From assembly GCF_018283645.1 (NCBI RefSeq), contig NZ_JAGSXH010000021.1:1-64000 (forward strand): 64,000 nucleotides of DNA, in the 5' to 3' direction. The notes below the pieces were generated by a model, which did no database searches, had not been told where the DNA came from, and worked only from the letters and a program-made list of their open reading frames with translations. The stretch is from Actinocrinis puniceicyclus. GTDB lineage: Bacteria; Actinomycetota; Actinomycetes; Streptomycetales; Catenulisporaceae. The position numbers and the translations under genes are program-made. Positions 17,030 through 25,657 of the stretch are shown here, piece after piece. Each line of letters begins with the position of its first letter. Position 1 is the stretch's first letter.

Positions 17030-18880
17030 GTGCGGATCGCGGTGACCATCGACGCCGCCGAGCCCGGAGGCACCGGCCTGTCCGGTTGGCTCCAGGTCTT
17101 GGCGGACGACGGCGCGCCCACCGGGCCGCCGCGCCGCGCCGCCGATCTCGCCGCCGCAGTCGCCGAACACGAGTGCGCCGACCCCCGGCCGCGCTGGGTG
17201 TGGGCGGCCACGGATTCCGATTACCCGCGCCTGCTGTGCGCGGGTGTACGCGTCGAACGCTGCCACGACACAGCCCTGACCGAGGCGTTGCTGCTCGGCC
17301 GCGCGGGCCGCTTCGGCGAGCCGCGCTCCCTGGAAGCGGCGTGGGCGCGCCTGCACGGTCTGCCGGTGCCCGAGGACCCGAAGCCCGCGGCGCGGCAGGA
17401 GCAGGGCGCCCTGTTCGGCGCCGCTGCGGCCGAGATCGCCGGCGTCGACGCCGCGACGAGCGCGCAGCGGCGGCTGGAACTGCTGACCGAAGTGCACGCG
17501 CGACAACTGCGCCGGATCGCGGGCACGGCCCCGGCCGGCTTCGCCACCCTGGTCGCCGCCGAATCCGCCGGCGCGCTGGCCGCCGCGGAGATCGCGGCCG
17601 GCGGCCTGCCGTGGCGGGTCGACGCGCACGACGCGGTGCTCACGCAACTGCTCGGGCCGCGGCCCTTCGGGGACGCGCCGCCCGCCAAACTCGCCGAACT
17701 GGCCACCCGGATCGGCAGCGCGCTGGGCCATCCGCACGGCCGGGGCTTCAACCCGGACTCTCCGGCCCAGGTGCTGCGCGCACTGCGGCACGCCGGGTTC
17801 CCCGTGCAGTCCACCAGGGCCTGGGAGTTGCGCCGCGTCGAGCACCCGGCCGCCGCGCTGCTGCTGGAGTACAAGGAGCTCTCCCGCCTTCACGCCGCGC
17901 ACGGCTGGGCCTGGCAGGACGCCTGGGTCAAGGGTGGCAGGTTCCGGCCCGAATACGTCGTCGGGGGAGTGGTCTCGGGCAGGTGGGCCACCCGCAACAG
18001 CGGCGCGTTGCAGATCCCGCGCATCATGCGCCGCGCCGTCATAGCGGACGAAGGCTGGTCGCTGATCGTCGCGGACGCCGGGCAGCTCGAACCGCGCGTG
18101 CTCGCCGCCGTGTCCCGGGACCTCGGCCTGGCCCGGGCCGCGGCAGAAGGGGACCTGTACGCCGCGCTCGCCGCGGAAGCCTTCGACGGCGACCGCGCCG
18201 CGGCGAAACGCGCGCTGCTTGGCGCGATGTACGGGCAGACCAGCGGCGGTATCGGTTCGCTGCTCACGGTGCTGCGCAAGCGTTTCCCGGTCGCGATGGC
18301 GTACGTCGAGGACGCGGCGAGGACGGGCGAACGCGGCGGCGTGGTCCATTCGAGGCTCGGCCGGGCCTGCCCGCCGCCCTCGTCCGGCTGGCGCAGCGTG
18401 GTCAGCGGTCTGCCCGCCGACGAGGACGGCGCGGCCGCCGGGCAGGCTGCGCAGGCGGGCGGCGCGGAGCCGGACTTGGACGCGGACGCGGGATCCGAGC
18501 CGGGCGAGCACGACCCGGCGCGACGCTCCGGGCAGGCGGCCCGCAGCCGCGGCCGGTTCACCCGCAACTTCGTGATCCAGGCCAGCGCCGCAGACTGGGC
18601 GCTGGTGTGGCTCGCGGTGCTGCGCCGCAGGCTTTCCGGGATCGCGGGCGGCGCGGACCGCGCGCAGTCCGGCGCCGCCGGGCTCTTCGCCGCGGCGCCG
18701 CACCTGGTCTTCTTCGTGCACGACGAAGTGGTCGTGCACACCCCGGCCGCGCTCGCGCAGGAGAGCGCCGCGGCGGTGGCGCAGGCCGCGGAGGAAGCGC
18801 GCCGCATCGTGTTCGGCCCCACCCCCGTGCGCTTCCCGCTGGCGACCGCCATCGTGGACTGCTACGCGGACGCCAAGTGA
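17030..18880 (+). CDS. Family A DNA polymerase (3'-5' exonuclease-like/polymerase protein)
   Basis: 616 aa from the GTG at 17030 (family members begin MRIAV-like; the frame extends up to 16880). Polymerase motifs are readable: motif A IVADAGQLEPRVLA (about residue 347, against DYSQIELR in Pol I), motif B AKRALLGAMYGQTSGG (about 390-407) and motif C FFVHDEVVVH (about 561). The first 250 residues match the reduced exonuclease-like domain of the actinobacterial bifunctional exonuclease/polymerase group; its metal-binding acids are not obvious. No 5' nuclease domain. An acidic Ala/Gly insert sits at about 455-510. Probably a repair polymerase distinct from PolA. Confidence 0.85.
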   Translation: MRIAVTIDAAEPGGTGLSGWLQVLADDGAPTGPPRRAADLAAAVAEHECADPRPRWVWAATDSDYPRLLCAGVRVERCHDTALTEALLLGRAGRFGEPRSLEAAWARLHGLPVPEDPKPAARQEQGALFGAAAAEIAGVDAATSAQRRLELLTEVHARQLRRIAGTAPAGFATLVAAESAGALAAAEIAAGGLPWRVDAHDAVLTQLLGPRPFGDAPPAKLAELATRIGSALGHPHGRGFNPDSPAQVLRALRHAGFPVQSTRAWELRRVEHPAAALLLEYKELSRLHAAHGWAWQDAWVKGGRFRPEYVVGGVVSGRWATRNSGALQIPRIMRRAVIADEGWSLIVADAGQLEPRVLAAVSRDLGLARAAAEGDLYAALAAEAFDGDRAAAKRALLGAMYGQTSGGIGSLLTVLRKRFPVAMAYVEDAARTGERGGVVHSRLGRACPPPSSGWRSVVSGLPADEDGAAAGQAAQAGGAEPDLDADAGSEPGEHDPARRSGQAARSRGRFTRNFVIQASAADWALVWLAVLRRRLSGIAGGADRAQSGAAGLFAAAPHLVFFVHDEVVVHTPAALAQESAAAVAQAAEEARRIVFGPTPVRFPLATAIVDCYADAK

Positions 18881-19185
18881 GGCCCCCGGCCGCGAACCCT
18901 GACCGGACAGCCATATCAGGGATCGTCATCAGTTGGCGGATTACGCCGCTCGGGTCACGGTCCGGCGTGGATTATTGACATGCATCGATCCGCTGCGCAA
19001 TGGTGGTCCCGTCCGCCCGGTGTGCCAGTGTTCTCATGAACACCGGCACGGCGCTCCTGGCGGTTGCGCATCACGGGGATTTGCGAACGCACCACGGCCG
19101 CAGGCCGGCGACACGACGGGTCCTGCCACAGCGAGGGCGGGCCGCGTGCGGGTCCACCGGCGCAACCGAAGGGACCGACCCGCCC
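18881..19185. promoter_or_regulatory. Intergenic region before the CobW-type gene
   Basis: No gene seen. TTGACA at 18975-18980 with AATGGT 18 bases on is a weak promoter for the next gene. An imperfect palindrome at 19024-19047 has 10-bp arms with one mismatch around TCAT; its core GTGTTC/GAACAC is perfect. It could be a metal-responsive or ArsR-type operator. Confidence 0.4.
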
Positions 19186-20295
19186 GTGATCACTCTGGTA
19201 CCGCTGTCCGGCTTCCTGGGCTCCGGCAAGACCACGACGCTGATCTCGGCGGCCATCGCCCTGCAGCGCACCGGGCGGCGGGTCGCCGTGGTCACCAACG
19301 ACCCGGGTGAGGCGCTGGTGGACACCGGGCTGGCCCGCGGCGGACTGGGCGAGGTCACCGAACTGGCCGGCGGCTGCCTGTGCCGGCGCGTGCCGGAACT
19401 GTCCGCGCTGCTGGCCGAGGCGGCCGAGTCCGGCAGGACGGACCTCGTGCTCGTCGAGGCCTCGGGCGCCTGCGCCGACCTGTACGAGAACGTGGTGCGC
19501 CCGCTGCGCGCACGCCGCGACCTGGTCACGGTCGCGCCGCTGACCGCTGTCGTCGACCCGCTGCGGCTCGATGCCGTCAACCGCATCGCGCAAGACGGCG
19601 AACCCGAGGCGGACTTCGCCCACCTGTTCGGCAGGCAGCTGGCCGACGCGGAACTGCTCGCGATCAACAAGACCGACCTGCTCGGCGGCGAGCGCACCGC
19701 GAAGTTCGAGGCGCGCCTCGCGGCGGACCATCCGGACGCCGCGGTGCTCTCCTACAGCGCGGCGACCGGCGCCGGGCTCGACGCGCTCGTGCGCGCCTGG
19801 ACCCGCCCGCCCGCTCATGCGCCCGTCGCCCGGCGCGGCCCGGCGTTCGACCCCGCCCGGCACGCGGCGGCCGAGGCGCAGCTCTCCTGGCTCAACGAGG
19901 CGTTCCGGGTCACCGCGGCCGCGGCCGACTTCGAGGCGCTCTCCTGGGGCGCCGCGGTGCTGGGCCACCTGTCGCAGTGGGCTGCGTCCACCGGCTGCTT
20001 CACCGGGCACGTCAAGCTCGCCGTGCGCACGCCCGCGGGCCTGGCCAAGCTCAGCGTGACAGACAGCGGCGCACCGCCACGCGCGGACCGGGCGCCGGCC
20101 CGGCCGGTGGAACACGGCTACGCCACCGTCAACGCCAGGATCGCCTGCCGGCCGGCGGCCCTCGACGGCGCCCTGCGCGCCGCGCTGGCCGCCGCCGACG
20201 CGGCGCACGGGGCCACTTCGCACGCGCCGCGGCCGGCATCCTTCCGCACTGCTCACCAGCACCCCTCGCAACGGCCGCTGGCCGCCACCGGATAG
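19186..20295 (+). CDS. CobW/COG0523 family GTPase
   Basis: 369 aa from the GTG at 19186, with AAGGGA about 12 bases upstream. G-loop GFLGSGKTT (about residues 9-17), NKTDL for guanine recognition, and the C-terminal CobW domain with TGCFTGHVKLAVRT. The family usually has a CxCC metal site after the G-loop; here the motif is GGCLCRRV, so the third cysteine is Arg. COG0523 proteins are metallochaperone GTPases for Zn, Co or nitrile-hydratase metals. The following ArsR regulator suggests a metal theme; the metal cannot be named. Confidence 0.87.
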   Translation: MITLVPLSGFLGSGKTTTLISAAIALQRTGRRVAVVTNDPGEALVDTGLARGGLGEVTELAGGCLCRRVPELSALLAEAAESGRTDLVLVEASGACADLYENVVRPLRARRDLVTVAPLTAVVDPLRLDAVNRIAQDGEPEADFAHLFGRQLADAELLAINKTDLLGGERTAKFEARLAADHPDAAVLSYSAATGAGLDALVRAWTRPPAHAPVARRGPAFDPARHAAAEAQLSWLNEAFRVTAAAADFEALSWGAAVLGHLSQWAASTGCFTGHVKLAVRTPAGLAKLSVTDSGAPPRADRAPARPVEHGYATVNARIACRPAALDGALRAALAAADAAHGATSHAPRPASFRTAHQHPSQRPLAATG

Positions 20296-20467
20296 GCGCC
20301 ACCCGCCACTCAGCGCTCTGCATCGAATGCCGGATATCGGCGCGCCCCCGACGGCAATCCACTACAGTCTGCATACGGCCGAGTGCGGTCGGCCAGCCTG
20401 CCCGCCCTTCGTGGCCTGCTTCGTCTCCCCACCCTCTGTCTCGTATGACGCCGAAAGTCAGTGCCCG

Positions 20468-20800
20468 ATGCCGCCACCTCCCGTGATTCGCAGTGTCCTG
20501 ATCGATCGCAGCACCGCCGCGACCTACGCGGCGTGGTTCAAGGCGCTGGCCGACCCGACCCGGGTGCAGATCCTCAATCTGCTGGCCGCGGCGCACCGGC
20601 CGCTGAGCGTCGGCGAGATCGTCGAACACGCCGAAGTGGGTCAGCCGACCGTCTCGCACCACCTGAAGATCCTCGCCCAGATGCGGTTGGTGCGCCGCCG
20701 CCGGGACGGTACCAGCGTGCTTTACACCGTCGACCGGGCCGCGCTCGAATCCTGCCCCAGCGCGGCCGACGCGGTCTCCGGCCGCCCGCTGCTGCGCTGA
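20468..20800 (+). CDS. ArsR family winged-helix regulator
   Basis: 110 aa. Helix-turn-helix with WFKALADPTRVQILNLLAAAHRPLSVGEIVEHAEVGQPTVSHHLKILAQMRLVRRRRDGTSVLYTVD (about residues 19-84). The classical alpha-3 ELCVC metal site is absent, and only one cysteine lies near the C-terminus. It could still sense metal elsewhere or be a non-metal member. ATG 20468 has a weak GAAAG upstream. It follows the CobW-type gene by 172 bp and may control it. Confidence 0.88.
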   Translation: MPPPPVIRSVLIDRSTAATYAAWFKALADPTRVQILNLLAAAHRPLSVGEIVEHAEVGQPTVSHHLKILAQMRLVRRRRDGTSVLYTVDRAALESCPSAADAVSGRPLLR

Positions 20801-20867
20801 TCCGCCGCGCGACCCCGGCTCCGGCCGGCGGCGCTCCCGGACAAGGCGCTACGTGCCGCGCACCCTA

Positions 20868-20950
20868 GGCGGTGTTGGGGAATGTATCAAGGCAACGATT
20901 CGACCGCCGCTTTGTCGGATTCGCCCCTTGAGGCATTCCCCAACACTGCC
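20868..20950. mobile_element. 83-bp MITE-like element with TA flanks
   Basis: Arms GGCGGTGTTGGGGAATG (20868-20884) and its complement (20934-20950) match at 16 of 17 bases, with a second inner pair TCAAGG/CCTTGA (20887-20892, 20926-20931). TA lies on both sides, as for Tc1/mariner or IS630 insertions. It has no coding room. It lies between convergent genes and may also act as a hairpin terminator. The stop codon of the leftward gene is TAG made from the TA flank and the element's first base. Confidence 0.6.
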
Positions 20951-21675
20951 TAACCGTCCTGCGCGACCAACAACGGCGCGGGTGCCTTGAAACGCACCAG
21001 GTTCAACTCCTGCGCGCTGCGCGCCACCAGCCGGTTCAGCAGCACCGACTCCGGACCGACCCCCAGCGCCTCGGCCAGCGCCGCCTGCGCCGCGGCGACG
21101 TGCGGCCGCGCGCCGCAGGCCGCCCGCAGGTCGATCGAGCGGCGCAGCAGTGCCAGCCCCGCCTCCCGGTCCTGCTCCAGCAGGTGGAAACCCTGGTGGC
21201 GCACGACATACGACTCCAGCAGCAGGTCGCCCTCCTCCAGCGCGGCCGCCAGCGCCCGCCGGTACGCCGCCTGCGCGGCCTGTCGTTCGCCGCGCAGGTT
21301 CTCCAGCGTCACCCCGTGCCAGAACACCGCCCAGCCCGGACCCACCTGGCCGTCCAGACGCTTGAACTCGGCGACCGGATCCGGGCCGAGCGCGTCCGGC
21401 CCGGACCTGAACAGCTGCCGCCAGTATTCGAGCACCGCGGTCAGGAACGCCGCCGCAGCGGGTTCCTCAAGCGCTGTCGCCTCGATCGCCGCCAGCGCCT
21501 CGTCCACCGGATCGAGGGACCAGGTGTGCCGGTCCACCAGGATCTCCGCGCGCAGCACCGCGCCCGGCGTGCCCTCCGGAGTCAGGCGCAGCGCTCCGCT
21601 CCAGTCCCCGGCGCGCTGCAACCGGCGCGCCGCGCCCAGCCGCGGATCGGCGTAGTACATACTGTCGCTCTTCAT
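20950..21675 (-). CDS. TPR-like hypothetical protein, 3' end abutting a MITE-like element
   Basis: 241 aa, not recognised. Soluble and helical, with several TPR-like pairs (EYWRQLFRSGPDALG ... AAQAAYRRALAAALEEGDLLLES ... EAGLALLRRSIDLRAACG). A solitary MKSDSMYYADPRLGAARRL start follows a weak AGGAT. The C-terminus ends in VAQDG, with the stop supplied by the flank of the 83-bp element, so the original protein may have been longer. Confidence 0.65.
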   Translation of the reverse strand: MKSDSMYYADPRLGAARRLQRAGDWSGALRLTPEGTPGAVLRAEILVDRHTWSLDPVDEALAAIEATALEEPAAAAFLTAVLEYWRQLFRSGPDALGPDPVAEFKRLDGQVGPGWAVFWHGVTLENLRGERQAAQAAYRRALAAALEEGDLLLESYVVRHQGFHLLEQDREAGLALLRRSIDLRAACGARPHVAAAQAALAEALGVGPESVLLNRLVARSAQELNLVRFKAPAPLLVAQDG

Positions 21676-21771
21676 GAAGCCCGATCCTGTCCGAAGGCCG
21701 CCGACGCGGCGGTGAGTTTGCCCGCATGTGACATACGACCCGGTCGTCCGCCGCGACCGGAGACCATGATG

Positions 21772-24228
21772 TCAGGAGATTACAGTCACCCGCTGACCGG
21801 ACGTCAGCTCCAGCCGTCGCGCGCGTGACGTGCCGTCAGTCTCCTGCCACCGCACCTCGACCGTGGTACCGGCCTGTGCCTCCACGACGAGCGCGGTTGG
21901 CGCCCCCTGCGCCCAAGCCAGCTCGACGATGCTCACCGCGCCGCGCGCCCGCAGCCCGGTGACGCGGCCCTCGGGCCACTGCGCGGGCAGCGCCGGCAGC
22001 ACCTCGATCACCGGCGCCCCGCCCTCGACCGCGTGACTCTGCACGAGCATCTCCGCGACCGCCGCCGTCACGCCGGAATTCCCGTCGATCTGGAACGGCG
22101 GATGCGCGCACAGCAGCGAACGGTAGACCCCGCCGGCCTGGTCGGCGGCGCCGGGCGGCGCGACCGGAACCGGCCGCAGGTACCGCCCCAGCAGCCGATG
22201 CGCCGCGGCGCCGTCGCCCAGCCGCGCCCACAGCGCCGCCTTCCACGCCAGCGACCAACCGGTGCCCCCGTCCCCGCGTTCCTCCAGCGCGCGCCGCGCC
22301 GCGTCGCGCAGCACCGGATCCACTGCCACCACGCTGCCGGGGTAGAGCCCCACGAGATGCGAGAGGTGCCGGTGGTGCGGGTCGACCGGCTCGCGCTCGG
22401 CCGACCACTCCAGCAGCTGCCCCCGCGAGCCGACCCGCAGCGGCGCGAGCCGGCCCAGCGCCGCGCGCACCTCCCGAACCGTCGCGGTGTCCTGTTGCGT
22501 GAGCGGCACCCCGGCCGCGACGAGCTGCTCGGTGCCTTCGAGTACGAACCCGAACAGTTCGCGCGCCAGCGTCAGGTCCATCGCGCAGCCCCGGTCCACG
22601 GCGGCCGGGCCGTCCGCCGTCGCGAACTGGTTCTCCGGGCTCGTGGACGGGCTGGTGACCAGGTGGCCGTCCTCGTCCTCGACCAGCAGGTCGAGCACGA
22701 ACCGCGCGGCCTCCAGCGCGACCGGCACCGCGACGGCCGCGAGGAAGGCCGGATCGCGGCCGAAGCGCCAGCGTTCGGCCAGGTGCGTGCTCAGCCACGC
22801 GCCCCCCAGCGGCCACTGCGACCACATCGGATCGCCTTGGCCCGCGCCGACCGGCACCGCCAGCCGCCACAGGTCGGTGTTGTGGTGGCAGGTCCAGCCG
22901 CGCGCCCCGTAGATCCCGCGGGCGGCCGGCCTTCCGGCCTCGGACAGGTCGGCGACCAGGCGCAGCAGCGGCTCGTGGCACTCCGGCAGCGCGGTGCACT
23001 CGGCCGGCCAGTAGTTCATCTCGGTGTTGATGTTGACCGTGTACTGGCAGTTCCACGGCGGCGTCAGCTCGGCGTTCCAGATCCCCTGCAAGGTCGCGGC
23101 CTGCGTGCCCGGGCGGGAGGAGGCCAGCAGCAGGTAACGGCCGAACGCGAAGGCCAGCGCGCACAGCTGCTCGTCGGCGCGCCCGTCCGCGCGCAGGGCC
23201 AGCCGCTCGTCGGTGGGCAGCCGCGGGTCCGCCGCGCCGGCGGGCAGCTCGAACATGACGCGGTCCATCACCGCGCGGTGCTCGTCGACGTGCGCGGCGA
23301 GCACCTTCTCCCAGCCCTGATCCAGAGCCGAGCGCACGTCCCGGTACGCCGCGGCGAGGCACTGCTCGCCGTCCCGGGCCGGCGCGACATCCCAGCCTTC
23401 GAATCCGGTGCGGATCGCGACATACGCCGTCAGCGCCCGCGCACCGCGCACGGTGACGCAGGGGTCTGATCCAGTGCTCACCGCAGCGGTGGCGGCCTCG
23501 TCCGCCTCCACGCACAACACGGCGGACGCGCGAATGGAACGCCGCTCGTCGTCCTCGTCGACGACGCCCTGCGTGGACGGCCAGGGCAGGACATGGCGCG
23601 GCGCGGCCAGCAGCAACTCCAGCGCGGGCACGCCGGGTGCATCCTCATCGGCGCCACCCGCCGCGGCGCGCACCCCGGCCCGGTGCTGCGGCGTCTCAAG
23701 ACGCAGATTCAGCTGTAGTCCGGCCGGATCCTCGGTCTCCAGCCGCACCGCGACCACATCGTGCCGCGCGCTCGCGAGCACCCGATGACGCACCCGCCGG
23801 CCCGGCCCGCCCCACTCGACCGCGGCCACGCCGTCGCGCAGGTCCAGCGAGCGCCGGTAGTCCGCGGCGGCCTTCCCCTCGGCCGCGCCGACGAACTCGA
23901 TCACCAGGTCCCCGACCGGCTGCAGCGCCTCGGCGTCAGCGCCCTGCGTCGCCCGCAGCGTCTGCCCGGCCTCGACGTGACGGCCCTCCCGCAGTTGCTC
24001 GCGCGCCTGCGCCAGGACCTGCGGCGCGACCTCGGGCACGGCGGTGTCCGCGGGCCCGGACCAGAACGTGTCCTCGTTCAGGTTTATCCGCTCCACCGGC
24101 AGCGTCCCGTGCACCATCGCCCCCAGCCTGCCGCTGCCCACCGGCAGCGCCTCGGCCCAGGCCGCCGCGGGCTCGCGATACCACAGCTCCAGGGCTTGCT
24201 GCTCGCAGGACAGGGATCGTTGCGTCAT
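21772..24228 (-). CDS. GH95 family alpha-L-fucosidase-like glycosidase
   Basis: 818 aa from ATG 24228. Hydrolyses terminal alpha-linked fucose (or galactose in some members) by inversion. Hallmarks are PVGSGRLGAMVHG and INLNEDTFWSG at the N-terminus, the Asn pair in VNINTEMNYWPAE (about residue 398), Glu in SPSTSPENQF (about 531) and Asp in PFQIDGNSG (about 714). No signal peptide is evident, so it probably acts in the cytoplasm on imported oligosaccharides. It follows the ThuA gene by 105 bp in the same direction. Confidence 0.92.
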   Translation of the reverse strand: MTQRSLSCEQQALELWYREPAAAWAEALPVGSGRLGAMVHGTLPVERINLNEDTFWSGPADTAVPEVAPQVLAQAREQLREGRHVEAGQTLRATQGADAEALQPVGDLVIEFVGAAEGKAAADYRRSLDLRDGVAAVEWGGPGRRVRHRVLASARHDVVAVRLETEDPAGLQLNLRLETPQHRAGVRAAAGGADEDAPGVPALELLLAAPRHVLPWPSTQGVVDEDDERRSIRASAVLCVEADEAATAAVSTGSDPCVTVRGARALTAYVAIRTGFEGWDVAPARDGEQCLAAAYRDVRSALDQGWEKVLAAHVDEHRAVMDRVMFELPAGAADPRLPTDERLALRADGRADEQLCALAFAFGRYLLLASSRPGTQAATLQGIWNAELTPPWNCQYTVNINTEMNYWPAECTALPECHEPLLRLVADLSEAGRPAARGIYGARGWTCHHNTDLWRLAVPVGAGQGDPMWSQWPLGGAWLSTHLAERWRFGRDPAFLAAVAVPVALEAARFVLDLLVEDEDGHLVTSPSTSPENQFATADGPAAVDRGCAMDLTLARELFGFVLEGTEQLVAAGVPLTQQDTATVREVRAALGRLAPLRVGSRGQLLEWSAEREPVDPHHRHLSHLVGLYPGSVVAVDPVLRDAARRALEERGDGGTGWSLAWKAALWARLGDGAAAHRLLGRYLRPVPVAPPGAADQAGGVYRSLLCAHPPFQIDGNSGVTAAVAEMLVQSHAVEGGAPVIEVLPALPAQWPEGRVTGLRARGAVSIVELAWAQGAPTALVVEAQAGTTVEVRWQETDGTSRARRLELTSGQRVTVIS

Positions 24229-24333
24229 GCGTTTCACCGTCACAGGTCTTGGTCGGGGAGTAATGGTCCGCGCCCGGGTATCCCGCCGCGCTCGGCTCAA
24301 TCCGGCAGCTCGGTCCGCCGGCTCGATCCGGGC

Positions 24334-24990
24334 TCAGTCCAACCGGGCCGCCCACGCCAGCGCGCCGGCCAGGTGCGCGCGGAAACCGGCGTCCGCGTAA
24401 GCGGCCTCGTCGTGCCCGAGCGCGGTGAAGAAGGAGCGGCCGCCGCAGTTCTCGTGGCACCACGCCAACGGGTGGTCCGGCCCCATCGTCCCGCCCTGAT
24501 AGCAGCGTTCGTCGATGGACGCGAGCACCCGCACCGCCCCGCGCGGGTTGGTCTCGAACTCGTACCACTCGTCGCTGAACGGCCACTGTGCCGGCAGATG
24601 CGCGGTGGCCGGGTGCCGCTGGTCCTCCACCGTCACCACGGCCGCCTGGTAGTCCGGATGGCGGGCGAACCGCGCGCCGACCAGGTCGCCGAAGAACCGC
24701 CAGCCGGTTTCGGTGCCCGCCGCCAGATGCACCCCGACGAACCCGCCGCCGGAACCCACCCACGCGCCGAACGCCGCCCGGCCCTGCGCGGTGAGCACAT
24801 CACCGCTGGTAGACAGGAACACCACCACCCGGTAGCCCGCCAGCGTCGCGGCGGTGAAGGCCCCGGGATCCTGCGTCGCCTCGACGGCGAGACCCACCTC
24901 GCGGCCGAGATCGCGCAGCGCGGCCACGCCGGCCGGGATCGAGTCGTGCCGGAACCCCGTCGTACGTGTGTACACCAGCGCGCGATGCAT
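24334..24990 (-). CDS. ThuA domain protein
   Basis: 218 aa, class I glutamine-amidotransferase-like fold of the ThuA family, found in sugar-utilisation loci. Motifs: RALVYTRTTGFRHDSI, VVFLSTSGDVL, GGGFVGVHLAAGTE and HPLAWCHENCGGRSFFTALGHDEAAY. Its exact reaction is unknown; relatives are linked to 3-keto-glycoside metabolism. It probably shares a message with the GH95 gene. A TAGGGT hexamer 6 bases before the ATG suggests leaderless expression. Confidence 0.88.
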   Translation of the reverse strand: MHRALVYTRTTGFRHDSIPAGVAALRDLGREVGLAVEATQDPGAFTAATLAGYRVVVFLSTSGDVLTAQGRAAFGAWVGSGGGFVGVHLAAGTETGWRFFGDLVGARFARHPDYQAAVVTVEDQRHPATAHLPAQWPFSDEWYEFETNPRGAVRVLASIDERCYQGGTMGPDHPLAWCHENCGGRSFFTALGHDEAAYADAGFRAHLAGALAWAARLD

Positions 24991-24996
24991 CGGCCC

Positions 24997-25002
24997 ACCC
25001 TA
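24997..25002 (-). promoter_or_regulatory. Leaderless -10 box TAGGGT for the ThuA gene
   Basis: TAGGGT on the minus strand ends 6 bases before ATG 24990. No -35 recognised. Confidence 0.4.
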
Positions 25003-25045
25003 ACGCGGCGACCCGGGTGCCGCGCCATGTGCGAGGATTCCCCTC

Positions 25046-25657
25046 GTGGGCGATCACGACAGCGCACCCGTTTGGATCGTCGCGGGCGCACCCGGAGCCG
25101 GCAAGACGACGGTCGGCGAACTGCTGGCCACCCGGCTCGACCCGCACCCGGCCGTCCTCGACAAGGACACCGTCTACGGGTCCTTCGTCGCCGCGATCCT
25201 CGCCGCGGCCGGCCGGGAGCCGGGGGAGCGGGAGGGCGAGTGGTATGACGCGCACGTCAAGCCGCACGAATATCAGGGCTTGACCGCGACGGCCCGCGAG
25301 ATCCGCCGGCACGGCTGCCCGGTGCTGCTGATCGCGCCGTTCACGGGCCAGATCCGCGACCCGCGGCGGTGGACCGAGTGGACCGGGCTGCTCGGCGGGG
25401 GACAGGTCCGTCTCGTGTGGGTCTCCTGCGAACCGGCGGTCCTGCGCGAGCGACTGCTGGCGCGCGCCAGCGAACGCGACGGCGCGAAGCTGGCGGCCTA
25501 CACACAGTTCGTGGAGCGTATGCGTCCTGACGAACCGCCGCCGGTCGCCCACTTCCCGGTCCACAATACGAGTGACCGCAACGGCGTATGGCCGCCCCCT
25601 GCCCTCACCGAGCAGATCGGGCGGTTACTTGAGGAAGTGAACGGAGCGAACGGGTGA
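25046..25657 (+). CDS. P-loop ATP-binding protein, kinase-like
   Basis: 203 aa. Walker A GAPGAGKTT lies at about residues 14-22, followed by LDKDTVYGSFV and a LID-like LVWVSCEPAVLRERLLARASERDGAKL. This pattern matches small nucleotide or sugar kinases and zeta-like AAA_33 proteins. No toxin-antitoxin partner is adjacent. The downstream phosphoesterase start overlaps its stop (GTGA), so the two proteins are probably made together. Substrate unknown. Confidence 0.75.
   Translation: MGDHDSAPVWIVAGAPGAGKTTVGELLATRLDPHPAVLDKDTVYGSFVAAILAAAGREPGEREGEWYDAHVKPHEYQGLTATAREIRRHGCPVLLIAPFTGQIRDPRRWTEWTGLLGGGQVRLVWVSCEPAVLRERLLARASERDGAKLAAYTQFVERMRPDEPPPVAHFPVHNTSDRNGVWPPPALTEQIGRLLEEVNGANG

Noticed and set aside
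25046-25657. Zeta toxin of a toxin-antitoxin pair
   Set aside because: The P-loop and LID pattern also fit small kinases, no epsilon-like antitoxin is next to it, and the coupled gene is a phosphodiesterase.
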